Assembly (NCBI RefSeq): GCF_004827385.1 | Contig: NZ_SRXN01000039.1 | Span: forward strand, 1-58,096 | DNA: 58,096 nt | Direction: 5' to 3' | Origin: Ensifer sp. MPMI2T | GTDB taxonomy: Bacteria > Pseudomonadota > Alphaproteobacteria > Rhizobiales > Rhizobiaceae | Shown here: one piece after another, positions 43,732 through 53,434 of the stretch | Layout: every line of letters begins with the position of its first letter | Position numbering within the stretch: position 1 is the stretch's first letter | The notes under the pieces: model-generated | Databases searched by the model: none | Told to the model about the DNA's origin: nothing | Seen by the model: only the letters and a program-made list of their open reading frames with translations | Made by a program: the position numbers and the translations under genes

Positions 43732-44532
43732 ATGACCAAGGGCTATCTCTCGCTTGAACTCATCGACAAGACCTTCGAACGCGGCGGAAAGCGCACCGAG
43801 GTTCTGAAGCAGGTCTCATTGTCTGTCGCCAAGGGCGAGTTCATCTCGATCATCGGCCATTCCGGCTGCGGCAAGTCGACCTTGCTCAACATCGTCGCCG
43901 GGTTGACGCCGGCGACCACCGGCGTGGTACTCCTCGACGACAAGGTGGTCGATGAGCCAGGTCCGGATCGAGCCGTCGTCTTCCAGAATCATTCGCTGTT
44001 GCCGTGGCTGACGGTCTACGAAAACGTCCGGCTGGCCGTCGACAAGGTGTTCTCTGCGACGCGCAACAAGCAGGACCGCCATGAATGGACCATGCGCAAC
44101 CTCGACCTAGTGCAGATGGCGCATGCCGCCGACAAGCGCCCCTCCGAGGTCTCCGGCGGTATGAAGCAGCGCGTCGGCATCGCCCGAGCCCTCGCCATGG
44201 AACCGAAGGTGCTGCTTCTCGACGAACCGTTTGGGGCGCTCGACGCGTTGACCCGCGCACATCTTCAAGACCAGGTCATGCAGATTCACGCGACCCTCGG
44301 AAATACGGTCCTGATGATCACGCATGATGTCGACGAAGCGGTCCTGCTTTCCGACCGCATCGTGATGATGACCAACGGACCGTCGGCACGAATTGGCGAA
44401 ATCCTCGACGTGCCGCTCGCCCGGCCGCGGCGGCGCATCGAGCTCGCCTCCGATCGAACCTATCTGAAATGTCGCGAAGCGGTGCTCAAGTTCCTCTACG
44501 AGCGCCACCGTTTCGTTGAAGCTGCGGAGTGA
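43732..44532 (+). CDS. Nitrate-type ABC transporter ATPase (NrtD family)
   Basis: 266 residues. Walker A is GHSGCGKSTLLN, the Q-loop lies in VFQNHSLLPWLTV, the signature is VSGGMKQRVGIARAL, Walker B is VLLLDEPFGALD and the switch His lies in ITHDVDEAV. MMTNGPSARIGEI near the end is a hallmark of the NrtD/SsuB group. A nitrate reductase or nitrite reductase gene would normally follow. None does, so assimilation enzymes must lie elsewhere. Confidence 0.9.
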   Translation: MTKGYLSLELIDKTFERGGKRTEVLKQVSLSVAKGEFISIIGHSGCGKSTLLNIVAGLTPATTGVVLLDDKVVDEPGPDRAVVFQNHSLLPWLTVYENVRLAVDKVFSATRNKQDRHEWTMRNLDLVQMAHAADKRPSEVSGGMKQRVGIARALAMEPKVLLLDEPFGALDALTRAHLQDQVMQIHATLGNTVLMITHDVDEAVLLSDRIVMMTNGPSARIGEILDVPLARPRRRIELASDRTYLKCREAVLKFLYERHRFVEAAE

Positions 44533-44924
44533 TGTGCTGCTGTGGTTGTCAAGGCTGAAGCCGATGGATCCCCGTCCCCGATCCGCGCTTGCTAACTGGA
44601 CCAGCCGGCCAGATCGCCGTGCCTCGGTCACCGACTTCCTGACCGGGACCGCGGGGCGTGGTGGCTCGGCGGGTTCCGTCCCGCATAGTAGCGCCGAACG
44701 ATTCGATCAATGGTAAACTAAGCATATCTGTTCAAAGGTTTAAGGCATAATCCTAAATCTATTTCTTATCCTGCGTATTGAGCGAGGGATCGCTTCTGGT
44801 TACGGCAATCGGACGCCAGGGAGGACACCGGCTCGCATGGGAGAGCTTTGCACGCCGTCCAAACGGGATGAAGCGAAAGCAGAGGCCAGCGTCCGCGGGC
44901 CGCTGGCGGCAGCCGTGTCGTTCT
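44533..44924. other. Intergenic stretch after the nitrate-type importer
   Basis: No gene recognised. Around 44737-44765 an AT-rich segment with AGGCATAATCCTAAATCT resembles AGGCATAACCCCAGATATCT at 41197, so the importer cassette is flanked by a short, imperfect direct repeat. Confidence 0.4.
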
Positions 44925-45355
44925 TCAGGGCCCTGCAGTGGACGACGCAAACACATCCAAGCCGCAGAGGTAGCGCGCCAGCCCTTCGACGAAGACCCGA
45001 ACTTTATGGGGAATGTGCCGGTACGACGGATAGACTGCGTGGAGTTCCTGCGGGGGATACCGCCACTCCGGAAGCACGTGCTCCAGTGCACCCGATGACA
45101 CCAGTGGCTTGTGCAGCAATTCGTGGACCAGGCCGATTCCGACTCCCGCGGGAATAGCCTCTCGGGTGAAGACCGAGTTGTCGGACCGGATGGCTGGCTT
45201 GACGGTGACCTCGATCGATTCGACGCCGTTCTTCGTGAGCAGGAAGCGTTCCCCGTCGGTGACCATGGCATGAAGCACGTAGTCGTGGCTCGCGAGGTCC
45301 AACGGATGTCGTGGTCGCCCGCGTGCCCGTAGGTAATCCGGGGCGGCGGTGCTTG
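44925..45355 (-). pseudogene. LysR-family regulator, C-terminal effector domain only
   Basis: The minus strand reads YLRARGRPRHPLDLASHDYV, SDNSVFTREAIPAGVGIGLV, HVLPEWRYPPQELHAVYPSY, KVRVFVEGLARYL, the second half of a LysR substrate-binding domain. The winged helix and the first half are missing. The sequence breaks at about 45355, where a plus-strand GST fragment begins tail-on. Confidence 0.78.
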
Positions 45356-45560
45356 AACAGCACATGGACGGGCGTATGTTCATCGTCGGCGACAACATAA
45401 ACATCGCCGATTGCGTCACCGCCTATGTCCTGGACTGGGGCAATGAAAACGGGCTGATTGACGGCTTTCCAAATCTCAAAGCATATCTTAAGCGGATGTA
45501 TGCTCGTCCCTGGCACCGCAGCGAATCGCCGAAGCCCTGGCAAGCCTCCAGAATTAGAAA
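45355..45560 (+). pseudogene. Glutathione S-transferase, C-terminal fragment
   Basis: MDGRMFIVGDNINIADCVTA, then YVLDWGNENGLIDGFPNLKA and YLKRMYARP, is the end of a GST all-alpha domain. After YARP the frame shifts, and the expected QRIAEALASL appears in another frame just before a stop. The N-terminal thioredoxin-like half is absent. It is unrelated in detail to the intact GST at 10.1 kb. Confidence 0.7.
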
Positions 45561-46130
45561 TCCGCGCCGATGGCATCAGGCTAGCACGAATATCTGCCAT
45601 TCTTCATCGACTGCGCTGGGGCCGCTCTTGGCCTTGCCTCTAAGTTCGATCTCCAGCTTGCCGGAGAGCGTGTGCCTGGCCTGATTTGTTCTGCTCCCTG
45701 CGATTGGCGGCGGGCTGGCCGAGCGTTTTTGGAGAAGGGTTTTATAAGCAGAACCGCCGCTTGCCGGGGGCCCTAAATACGGTCCACTGGCCAAATGGTT
45801 TGTTCCAGCCTTGTTGTCTTTCTGCAACGTCTGACACAAAAAGGGACGTCAGCACAGGAGCGATCGCAATCGGATTTCGGCCCGCCGCCACGTGTTCACC
45901 CTCTTCAATCATTCTTTCAAATGGTTGATTTCGCACCGAAATTATTATGACCTCTAAAATCCCTGCCTGCCGCATGCCTGCGCAACCCTGGCTGAAGCAA
46001 GACCACCGCATGCCGGAGAGGCAATTGTCCGGAAGCGTCTTTTGTCGCAATTTGACACGTAGCGCGCCGAAAACGTTCGCATGCGAGGAGGCATGAGGGC
46101 GTGGAATGAGACCGCAGAGGGAGGACGCGC
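45561..46130. other. Intergenic stretch upstream of the FadL-type porin
   Basis: About 570 bases with short open frames of no recognisable family. It presumably holds the promoter of the porin gene. A GAGGAGG purine run at 46084-46090 and GAGGGAGG shortly before the ATG are possible ribosome sites. Confidence 0.45.
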
Positions 46131-47381
46131 ATGCGTGCATCATCTTTCGCTTCGACGGCGGTGGCGGCGTTACTGGCAGGCATCGCGACGGCCGAGGCTG
46201 GAGGCTTTGCGGTTCGCGAGCAGTCGGCCTATGGCCAGGGCTCGAGCTTTGCCGGCATTGCCGCGCCGGGCGATTCGATCAGCTCCATGTTCTGGAATCC
46301 GGCGGCCGTGACAACGGTGACCGGCGTGACTGTCGAGGGCAATGTTACGGCCGTTTTCCCGCGATCGGAACTCGACGTGGACCCCTCCCGTTCGACGCTG
46401 GCGGTGCTTGGCATCACCGGTGATGGCGGCAATGTCGGCGAGATCGGCATCGTGCCGGGCACCTATTTTGCCATGCCAGTCAGCGATCAGCTCTATTTCG
46501 GTGTGAGCGTCACGGCGCCCTATGGCCTCAGCACCACTTCGGACATACCTTGGGTCGGCATGTTCAGCCATCTCGAGGCCGACGTGCTGTCGATCAATGT
46601 GAGCCCGGTTGTCGGCGTCAAGCTCAACGACATGATCAGCGTTGCCGCCGGCCTGCAGGTGCAGTATCTCGATGTCGAGATCGAAAGCGCCCTTGCGCCT
46701 ACGGGTTCGCCACCGCGGCAGCGCATTCAAGGTGACGACTACGGCGTCGGCTTCGTGGCCGGCGTAACGCTGACGCCGTTCGACGGCACGACGCTTGGCA
46801 TCGGCTACCGCTCGATGGTCAAGCATACGCTCGACGGCAGCCAGTCGTTTGATATTCCCGTCGCAGGCGGTTTGATCCCCGCGGGCCGCTATCCGATCAC
46901 AGCCGATATAACTCTGCCCGAAACGGTCACCGTCGGCCTGCGGCAGCGGATCACCGAGTCTTTCGCGCTCACGGCAGGCATCGAATGGGCGAATTGGAGC
47001 CGCATCCAGACCGTGCCGTTCGAGGGCTCGCCGGCTGGCTCGGATCTGGCTCTGAATTACGACGACGGGTGGTTTTTCGCGATCGGCGGCGAATATCAGT
47101 ACAATCCCAATCTGACGCTGCGCGCCGGCCTCGGCTACGAGATCGCGCCGACGACGGACGAGGACCGCTCCATGCGGCTGCCGGACGCCGACCGCATCTG
47201 GGCCAGCATCGGCGCGAGCTACAATTGGAACGAGCGCCTTTCCCTCGACATCGGCTATTCGCATCTCTTCGTTGACGATGCGCCGGTGGACGAAACGACC
47301 GCCGGCGTCCGCTATGCCGGCGAGGCCGAGGGCAGCGTCGACATCATCTCTTTCGGTCTGCGCTACAAATTCGGCGGCTAG
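46131..47381 (+). CDS. FadL/OmpP1-family outer-membrane transporter
   Basis: 416 residues. A Sec signal (FASTAVAALLAGIATAEA) is followed by GGFAVREQSAYGQGSSFAGI and SSMFWNPAAVT, the plug-domain NPA motif of FadL proteins. Alternating beta strands run to a C-terminal aromatic-Gly end (DIISFGLRYKFGG), typical of outer-membrane beta barrels. FadL channels bring hydrophobic compounds (fatty acids, aromatic hydrocarbons) across the outer membrane. It stands alone with no linked catabolic gene. Confidence 0.9.
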   Translation: MRASSFASTAVAALLAGIATAEAGGFAVREQSAYGQGSSFAGIAAPGDSISSMFWNPAAVTTVTGVTVEGNVTAVFPRSELDVDPSRSTLAVLGITGDGGNVGEIGIVPGTYFAMPVSDQLYFGVSVTAPYGLSTTSDIPWVGMFSHLEADVLSINVSPVVGVKLNDMISVAAGLQVQYLDVEIESALAPTGSPPRQRIQGDDYGVGFVAGVTLTPFDGTTLGIGYRSMVKHTLDGSQSFDIPVAGGLIPAGRYPITADITLPETVTVGLRQRITESFALTAGIEWANWSRIQTVPFEGSPAGSDLALNYDDGWFFAIGGEYQYNPNLTLRAGLGYEIAPTTDEDRSMRLPDADRIWASIGASYNWNERLSLDIGYSHLFVDDAPVDETTAGVRYAGEAEGSVDIISFGLRYKFGG

Positions 47382-48023
47382 ACGCGGAGCCTCAACAGGT
47401 TGTCCTCGGTCAGGCCGATCCGGCTGATTGGTGTACTGTATTTTAGGCTGTCAGGCGGGCGATGCCGATTGTAGCGGTGAAGCCATTGCGGCCATTTGGG
47501 CCGCGCGCGATGCGCTCTACCCGACCATCACTATCATTCCGGGCTCGCGATACGTCGAACTCTCGCTTCCACAGAAATGTCCGCCTTTGGCGCGCAAAGC
47601 CGCCGTCCGGCTTTGCGCATTGGACTTCAGCTCTCCACCCTCACGGCCACTCAGCACGGGCGAACTCTCTGTCCCGTACTCCATGATTATGTCGTCTTCC
47701 CATCTGCCTTTGATGAAAGGCTGATTCCGCTCGCGCCCTTCCTGGACGACTTACGATAGCAGGTAATCGCGCGGGTGTTGCTTGCCAGCACCCCGCACTC
47801 GAGCGGCGGAACCTCTAGCCGGGCAACCGACGATGGCACGAGCGATGCTGAAGCCGGAGCCTGAAAAGGGGGGAGACTGACCAATCCGGGAAGCCTGACA
47901 AGCCGAGTCGGCGAGAGACGAACGTGCTTCCTAGGCGCGCTATGTTCCCAGCCACAATGATGCCTTTGCTCAATCCGTCACGAGCGGAGCCGAGACGCTG
48001 AACGCCGCCGAGATTATTTTTAG
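47382..48023. other. Intergenic stretch, nothing recognised
   Basis: About 640 bases between the porin and the LuxR fragment. Several overlapping short frames exist around 47430-47760, none with family resemblance or a convincing ribosome site. Confidence 0.5.
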
Positions 48024-48359
48024 GTGTCTCAGTTTGTACCGCTGGAGAGCCGAAATCATTTGCTATTGGAAAACGAGCCTGCGTGGCAGCAACTCGTCGC
48101 GGCGATCGGTACGTTCCTTCCTGCGGGCGGAATTGACGGAAGGAGTTTTGACGATCTGACCTCCCGCGAGCGCGACATCGTCGAGTTGCTCGCACAGGGC
48201 CTTGACAACAGGAGCATCGCTGCACGCCTGCAGATCGCTGATAAGACGGTGCGAAATCATGTCTCGGTCATTTTCAGCAAACTGGCCGTCGACTCTCGAG
48301 CGCAAGCTATTTTACAAGCTCGCGCAGCCGGGTTCGGCCACCGGGTACCGTCGCCTTAA
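48024..48359 (+). pseudogene. C-terminal fragment of an alpha/beta-hydrolase-LuxR fusion regulator
   Basis: The frame starts at a GTG with SQFVPLESRNHLLLENEPAW, the end of the hydrolase-like domain found before LuxR helices in a family of alphaproteobacterial regulators. It continues with LTSRERDIVELLAQGLDNRS, IAARLQIADKTVRNHVSVIF, a complete LuxR-type HTH. The hydrolase-like part is missing upstream. If translated, it would be a bare DNA-binding domain of 111 residues. Confidence 0.65.
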
Positions 48360-48732
48360 TGGGCCCGGAGACCCTAACGTCGGATTACCGGCGAAAGGAA
48401 AGTTTGTCTGAACGTCCGAATTTGCGGCGCGTTGCCGCTCAAAAGCCCATACGCGACTTCTGCGCAGCAAAATTCGACAAACCAACCGAATGCGATTCGA
48501 ACTTTTTCACCGCCGAGCGCCGTCGTTTCTACGCTTTCTCGCGCACCGACTATCCTTCCTTCTATGCATAGGCGTACGTTCGGCGGCTATAGAGGACAGT
48601 GGAGGGCAATTGGCGGTAGCTGGCGCACCGCGCCGGGGTGAAGATGAGAACTACGTCTACTCTATAGCCCTCCCTTAAACGAGTTCGAATCTCTCTCTGT
48701 CCGACAGGCGACATTCCTGCCTGCCGTCACGA
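48360..48732. other. Intergenic stretch, nothing recognised
   Basis: 370 bases between the LuxR fragment and the convergent AraC gene; no gene and no clear terminator hairpin. Confidence 0.5.
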
Positions 48733-49671
48733 TCAGTTCCAAGCCTGCAAAGAGGGCGTTGCTTCATCCTGCGTCATCGCGCCTCTCATGAAGCGGCCGG
48801 GGGGCAGACCGACATGGCGGCTGAAGGCGGCGCTGAAGGTGCTTGCCGAGCTATAGCCGATCTGGCGGGCGACCTCGTCGAGCGCCATGCCTCCGTTGCG
48901 CAGCAGGGTCTTGGCGACGGCCATGCGCCAGGACATGAGGTATTCCATCGGCCGCACGCCGACCATGCGCACGAACCGGTCGAAGAAGGCCGAGCGCGAC
49001 ATGCCCGCTGCGCTCGCAAGGTCGGGGATGGTCCAGCCGCGTTCGACATCGGCATGCATCCGGCGCAGCGCTGCCGCGATCCGGGGATCGGCAAGACCGC
49101 GCAACAGGCCGGGCCGGGCCTCGCCGGCAGGCGCCGCCCGAAGCGCCTCGATGAGGAGGATCTCCACCAGGCGTTCGAGAATGAGGTCGCGACCGACATC
49201 CTCGCGCGCCGCCTCCTGGCCGACGAGCCGCACCAGTTGCGTCAGCCGCGGAATGCCACTGATGTGGATCATGCGCGGCAGGAGCGAGACGAGCAGCGTG
49301 GCATCCGGCGAGCCGAAGGAGAAATAGCCGCCGAACTGCCGGACATCGGGCGGCCCGTCCTGGCGGCCATAGCGGGTTTCCTCGCTCGATGCTGGGGAGG
49401 TTTTGGGGTCGATGCGTTGAATGGGCGCCGGCTCGAAGCCGGACATGGTGAAGGCGGGCGTTGCCGGCAGCAGAACGAAATCGCCTTCTTGGATGACGAC
49501 AGGTGCCTCGCCATCGACGGCAAGACGGCAGCGCCCTTGCGTCACGGCGCAAAAGCCGGGCTGGCCGAACTCGGCATAGCGCACCGCCCATCGGCCGGCG
49601 CCGCTGATCCCTTTCGAGAATACGGCCCGGGGGCGTAAGAGCTGGATCACCTCGGAGAGTGGATCGGGCAT
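48733..49671 (-). CDS. AraC-family regulator with cupin sensor domain
   Basis: 312 residues. An N-terminal cupin_6-type domain (FGQPGFCAVTQGRCRLAVDG, VVIQEGDFVLLPATPAFTMS) is followed by two HTH motifs (WTIPDLASAAGMSRSAFFDR and LDEVARQIGYSSASTFSAAF) and the closing VGLPPGRFMR. Regulators of this type usually control a divergent oxidoreductase, and here an SDR gene starts 98 bases away in the opposite direction. Confidence 0.9.
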   Translation of the reverse strand: MPDPLSEVIQLLRPRAVFSKGISGAGRWAVRYAEFGQPGFCAVTQGRCRLAVDGEAPVVIQEGDFVLLPATPAFTMSGFEPAPIQRIDPKTSPASSEETRYGRQDGPPDVRQFGGYFSFGSPDATLLVSLLPRMIHISGIPRLTQLVRLVGQEAAREDVGRDLILERLVEILLIEALRAAPAGEARPGLLRGLADPRIAAALRRMHADVERGWTIPDLASAAGMSRSAFFDRFVRMVGVRPMEYLMSWRMAVAKTLLRNGGMALDEVARQIGYSSASTFSAAFSRHVGLPPGRFMRGAMTQDEATPSLQAWN

Positions 49672-49674
49672 TCC

Positions 49675-49718
49675 GGACTATTGCCAATGAATTATGGACT
49701 GTCGATTGATGATAGTCC
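49675..49718. promoter_or_regulatory. Candidate AraC binding sites in the AraC-SDR intergenic region
   Basis: GGACTAT at 49675-49681 and its exact inverse ATAGTCC at 49712-49718, with a third related GGACTGT at 49696-49702. Repeated half-sites in the 97-base divergent region fit an AraC-type operator. Confidence 0.45.
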
Positions 49719-49768
49719 TGATCATGCAGCTTATACGATCCCGTCAACATCAAACACGGGAGACCGAC

Positions 49769-50512
49769 ATGAAGACCGTACTCATCACCGGCAGTTCGTC
49801 CGGCTATGGGCTGGAAACCGCCCGCCACTTCCTTGCACGTGGCTGGACCGTGATCGCCACCATGCGCACCCCGCGCGAAGGCCTGCTTCCGGCCTCGGAC
49901 CGCGTCCGTCTTCTGCCTCTCGACGTCACCGTTCCCGAAAGCATCAAGGCCGCGATCGAAGCGGCCGGGCCGATCGACGTTCTGGTCAACAATGCCGGTA
50001 TCGGGGTCGTCGGCGCGTTCGAGGCAACGCCGATGTCGCATGTGCGCAAGGTGTTCGAGACCAACACCCTCGGCGTGATGGCGATGACGCAGGCGGTGAT
50101 CCCGCAGATGCGGGCACGCCGGTCCGGCGTGATCGTCAACGTCACCTCCAGCGTGACGCTGGCGTCGATGCCGCTGGCGGCGGCCTGTACGGCCAGCAAG
50201 CAGGCCATTGAAGGCTTTACCGGCTCGCTTGCCCATGAGCTCGGCGCTTTCGACGTGCGGGTGAGGCTGGTGGAGCCCGGCTATGCGCCGACGACGCGGT
50301 TCACGGCAAATATCGACATTCCCGTCACCGACCTCATCCCCGAGGCCTATGCGGATTTTGCCCAGCCGATCTTTGCCGATTTCGCCAATCCGCCACTGAC
50401 AACGAAGGAAAGCGATGTGGCCGGGGCCGTGTGGCTGGCGGTGAACGACGCCTCGGACCGGCTGCGCTATCCGGCCGGGCCGGACGCGGTTGCCCTGGCG
50501 CAAGTTGCCTGA
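49769..50512 (+). CDS. Short-chain dehydrogenase/reductase
   Basis: 247 residues from ATG 49769 (MKTVLITGSSSGYG), preceded by GGGAGACCGAC; the frame is open from 49694 but without SDR sequence. The full motif set is present: TGSSSGYG cofactor loop, NNAGIG, VTSSVTL (Ser), ACTASKQ, where the usual YxxxK reads CTASK, so Tyr is replaced by Cys unless another residue serves. The gene is divergent from the AraC regulator. Substrate unknown. Confidence 0.85.
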   Translation: MKTVLITGSSSGYGLETARHFLARGWTVIATMRTPREGLLPASDRVRLLPLDVTVPESIKAAIEAAGPIDVLVNNAGIGVVGAFEATPMSHVRKVFETNTLGVMAMTQAVIPQMRARRSGVIVNVTSSVTLASMPLAAACTASKQAIEGFTGSLAHELGAFDVRVRLVEPGYAPTTRFTANIDIPVTDLIPEAYADFAQPIFADFANPPLTTKESDVAGAVWLAVNDASDRLRYPAGPDAVALAQVA

Positions 50513-50596
50513 CTGGGCGGGAACCGATCATCATTCCGTATCCGACACACCGACGGCTGCTTGGGCATGCTACATTTCCAGGCAGTCGCTCCCATG

Positions 50597-51688
50597 TCAC
50601 GCCAGCACCGAGCCCACGGGGCGGCGGGGTGAGAAGGCAAGCGTCGGTCCGTAGCCGAAGCGCATGACGATATCGGGACGCGATCCGCCTTCCCCGATCA
50701 GCGCTGCCAGTTCTGGCCGCAGATGCGCAACCTCGACGGGCTGGTTGACGAAGGCGTGCTTGAGGCCGAGCGCCGTCGCGGCGAGCGCGAAGCGCTGGCA
50801 GGCACGGCCGACGGCGATCCAGTGCGCCTTGTCCTCTCTCTCGGCCACGAAAATCGCGATGCCCGCCGAGGAGTCGATCTGGCGGGCATATTTGTCGTTC
50901 TCGGATGCGGCCGTGAAGAACAGGTCGAAGGCAGGCCCACCAAGAAACTCCGGCAATACGGGATTGCCGCTTGCAGCCGAGAACAAACCGTCGCCGGAAG
51001 CCATCGCACCATTCGGGCTGAACCGCAGCCATTGCTTCAGTTCGGCCATGAAGGCGGCGTCGGCCATCTGCGCGTCGTTTCCGGCAACGACCAGATCCCG
51101 CACCTTGTTCATCCGTGCCCGGTCCGTCAGAAGCACGACGCGGACGCCCGGCGTTTCGGCGGCCTGCCGCAACGTTTCGATATCGGCTGCAGGCGGCGAG
51201 CGCCCGTCATAAACGGCGCGGGTGGATTGCCGCGTGGGGATGGCGGCAAGCAGCGGGTTCGAACGGGCCGTAGCCGCGATAAAGGAATAGCGTATGCGTC
51301 CGTCGCCAGCGTCCGCCTCCAACTCGCCAGGCCGCCCCGACGCCGTCGCGGCGATCAGGAGGTTTTCAGCCGCGCAGCCGAGGCTGACGAAGAGATGATG
51401 ATCGTCGGGATCGACGGCAGGGGTTGCCCGCGACAGGTCGGGCAGAATGTCGACGACGCCCTGCTCGACGCGAAACCGCCAAGGCTGAGTGTTGTGGCTG
51501 TTGGCGGCAAGCGTTGCGTAACGGATGACGTCGGCAATATCGGAATCGACGCGGATAAGCTCGCGCAGGCGGGTCGCATAGTCGTCATAACTGCTCATCG
51601 ACCCGACCACCGACCGCCAGCCGGCGGCTCCAGCGCCTGCCAGCAGAACTGCGCCGCCCGCGCCTATGAGCATATCCCGCCTTTTCAT
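50597..51688 (-). CDS. Acg-family nitroreductase-like FMN protein with Tat-type leader
   Basis: 363 residues from ATG 51688. The leader KRRDMLIGAGGAVLLAGAGA has a twin arginine. The nitroreductase fold follows: RYATLAANSHNTQPWRF (FMN phosphate contact), VSLGCAAENLLIAATASG, IPTRQSTRAVYDG, and a C-terminal GRACQRFALAATALGLKHAF and GYGPTLAFSPRRP. Acg-like members are split, often catalytically unusual nitroreductases. Redox partner and substrate are unknown. Confidence 0.83.
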   Translation of the reverse strand: MKRRDMLIGAGGAVLLAGAGAAGWRSVVGSMSSYDDYATRLRELIRVDSDIADVIRYATLAANSHNTQPWRFRVEQGVVDILPDLSRATPAVDPDDHHLFVSLGCAAENLLIAATASGRPGELEADAGDGRIRYSFIAATARSNPLLAAIPTRQSTRAVYDGRSPPAADIETLRQAAETPGVRVVLLTDRARMNKVRDLVVAGNDAQMADAAFMAELKQWLRFSPNGAMASGDGLFSAASGNPVLPEFLGGPAFDLFFTAASENDKYARQIDSSAGIAIFVAEREDKAHWIAVGRACQRFALAATALGLKHAFVNQPVEVAHLRPELAALIGEGGSRPDIVMRFGYGPTLAFSPRRPVGSVLA

Positions 51689-51867
51689 GCCGGCTCCTTT
51701 CTCTGTCCTCTTACGCCTTTGGAGCGACATGCCGTTGACCTCGGTCAAAAGGTCGGCAGTTGAAGGTCGATAGTTTCGGCGAACCGCGATGACGCTCGGC
51801 CGGCAGGATGGGCATGAGCCCGCAATGCGTCCAGCACAGCATGCGTCACGCGTCGAGGGGTGAGGAG

Positions 51868-52400
51868 ATGTCCGTGCCTGCACAGGATCGTTTCAGCATA
51901 GAGGGGCAGGTGAGCCCCGACTTTGAGGTGGTGCGAAAAACCTTCACCGAGAATTTCTCACGACGACATGAGCTGGGCGGCGCGTGCTGCGTCTTCCACC
52001 GTGGCGAAAAGGTCGTCGACTTGTGGGGTGGTACACGGAACAAATCGACCGGTGAGCCTTGGCAAGAGGACACCATGGCCCTGCTTTGGTCGGCAACCAA
52101 GGGCCTTGCTGCAATGACGCTGGCGCTCGCTCATTCCCGCGGCTGGCTCGATTACGAGGAGCGCATCTGCACCTATTGGCCGGAGTTCGCACAGTAGGGC
52201 AAGGAAAGGATCATCGTCCGTCAACTCCTGGCGCATCAGGCGGGCCTGTTTGCCTTCGATGAGCCGGTGGACAGAGATCTGGTCGCCGATCTCGATCGTC
52301 TCGCGGTTGTCCTTGCGCGTCAGAAACCCGCTTGGGAGCCGGGCACCCGGCAAGCCTATCACGCGCTCACGCTCGGCTTTTACGAAGGCGAGCTGGAAAA
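51868..52400 (+). pseudogene. Serine beta-lactamase-family hydrolase, nonsense mutation and truncation
   Basis: The frame has a class-C-like fold start: GGACCVFHRGEKVVDLWGGT, then LLWSATKGLAAMTLAL, where SATK holds the nucleophile Ser and Lys. A TAG at 52195-52197 interrupts it after WPEFAQ. The same frame then continues GKERIIVRQLLAHQAGLFAF and WEPGTRQAYHALTLGFYEGE (with the YxN-like YHA motif) up to about 52400, where unrelated flavodoxin sequence takes over. Two separate lesions are present. Confidence 0.78.
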
Positions 52401-52402
52401 GA

Positions 52403-52810
52403 GTGAGCGAAGCGTTCGGCGAGGGGCTCGTCGCATCCGGTTGGCAGGTCTCGACCACGACGGCGAGCAGTCAGGCCCCCGCCACCGTCGCAGGCTACGA
52501 TCTCATCATCCTGGGTTCGCCCGTCTATGGCGGCGCACCGGGAAAGCCGCTGACCGGCTATGTCGAGCGAGTGGCGGATTTAGGCGGAAAGCCGGTCGTG
52601 GTTCTTTTGACTGGCGCCGGCGACATCGAGCCCGCGATCAAGCTCACAGAGCAGTTGGTGGCCCAGGCGAGCAGTCACCCGATCCGCAGCCTTGGGCTCA
52701 CGACGATGAAGCCCAATGATCAAGCAAACAGATATACAGGCTCCAACACCGACAGAGCGATCCAGATCGCCCATGAGACCGGACAGACCCTGCAACTCGC
52801 GCCCCAGTAG
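52403..52810 (+). pseudogene. Flavodoxin-domain protein lacking its N-terminus
   Basis: The frame (possible GTG at 52403) reads VSEAFGEGLVASGWQVSTTT, GYDLIILGSPVYGGAPGKPL and KPVVVLLTGAGDIEPAIKL, a flavodoxin-like domain. The first strand and the phosphate-binding loop (T-x-T-G-x-T type) are missing because the gene is joined to the beta-lactamase remnant. FMN binding is unlikely. Confidence 0.65.
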
Positions 52811-52829
52811 CGTTACGGTTGTGCTGCCG

Positions 52830-53265
52830 CAGATCGTCGCTTCGGGCGCCCCTCCGCGAACCGCCCAAGTGTTGTCGCTGCTACGCGACGCCCCGATCGG
52901 GCATCACCAGTGAAGGCACCCGGCTTTATCGGGCCAGCAAGAAGGACTGTGATGTGTGCGACCTGAAGCAGCGCTGCTGCCCGAATGCAGTTGCTCGCAA
53001 AGTCCCTCGTGATCTCAATGAGGATGCCCGTGACGTCGCCAGAGCCATTGCCGGCACGCCCGATTACGAGCGTTCACGGCATCGTCGTAAGAAGGTCGAG
53101 ATGCTCTTCGCTCACCTCAAGCGCATCCTGCGGATGGCCAGGTTGAGACTGCGCGGTCCCTGTGGCGCACGCGATGAATTCCTGCTCGCAGCAACGGCAC
53201 AAAACCTCAGAAGGCTGGCAAAGCTTAGGCCTTCACACCTCCCATCCGCCGCCATGGCCGCATAA
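52830..53265 (+). pseudogene. IS1182-family transposase, C-terminal fragment
   Basis: The frame reads YRASKKDCDVCDLKQRCCPN, then RHRRKKVEMLFAHLKRILRM and FLLAATAQNLRRLAKL: the Cys-rich insert and final catalytic Glu region of IS1182-type DDE transposases. The upstream DDE part is lost. GCCATGGCCGCATAATGGCC at its end contains a short inverted repeat (GGCC), but no full IS end was identified. Confidence 0.75.
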
Positions 53266-53434
53266 TGGCCGGCTGCCTGGAGCCAGTCCACCGCATCAGA
53301 ACGGGAGACACCTTGCCGACTCTTTGAAAAACCGCATGCAGAGCGTCGCGGATGCTCAAACTGCGAGTTTTTCAACGATATCAGCGAGAAGCTGCCACTC
53401 GACCATCCCCCATACTCGTGACTAATAATGCTGC

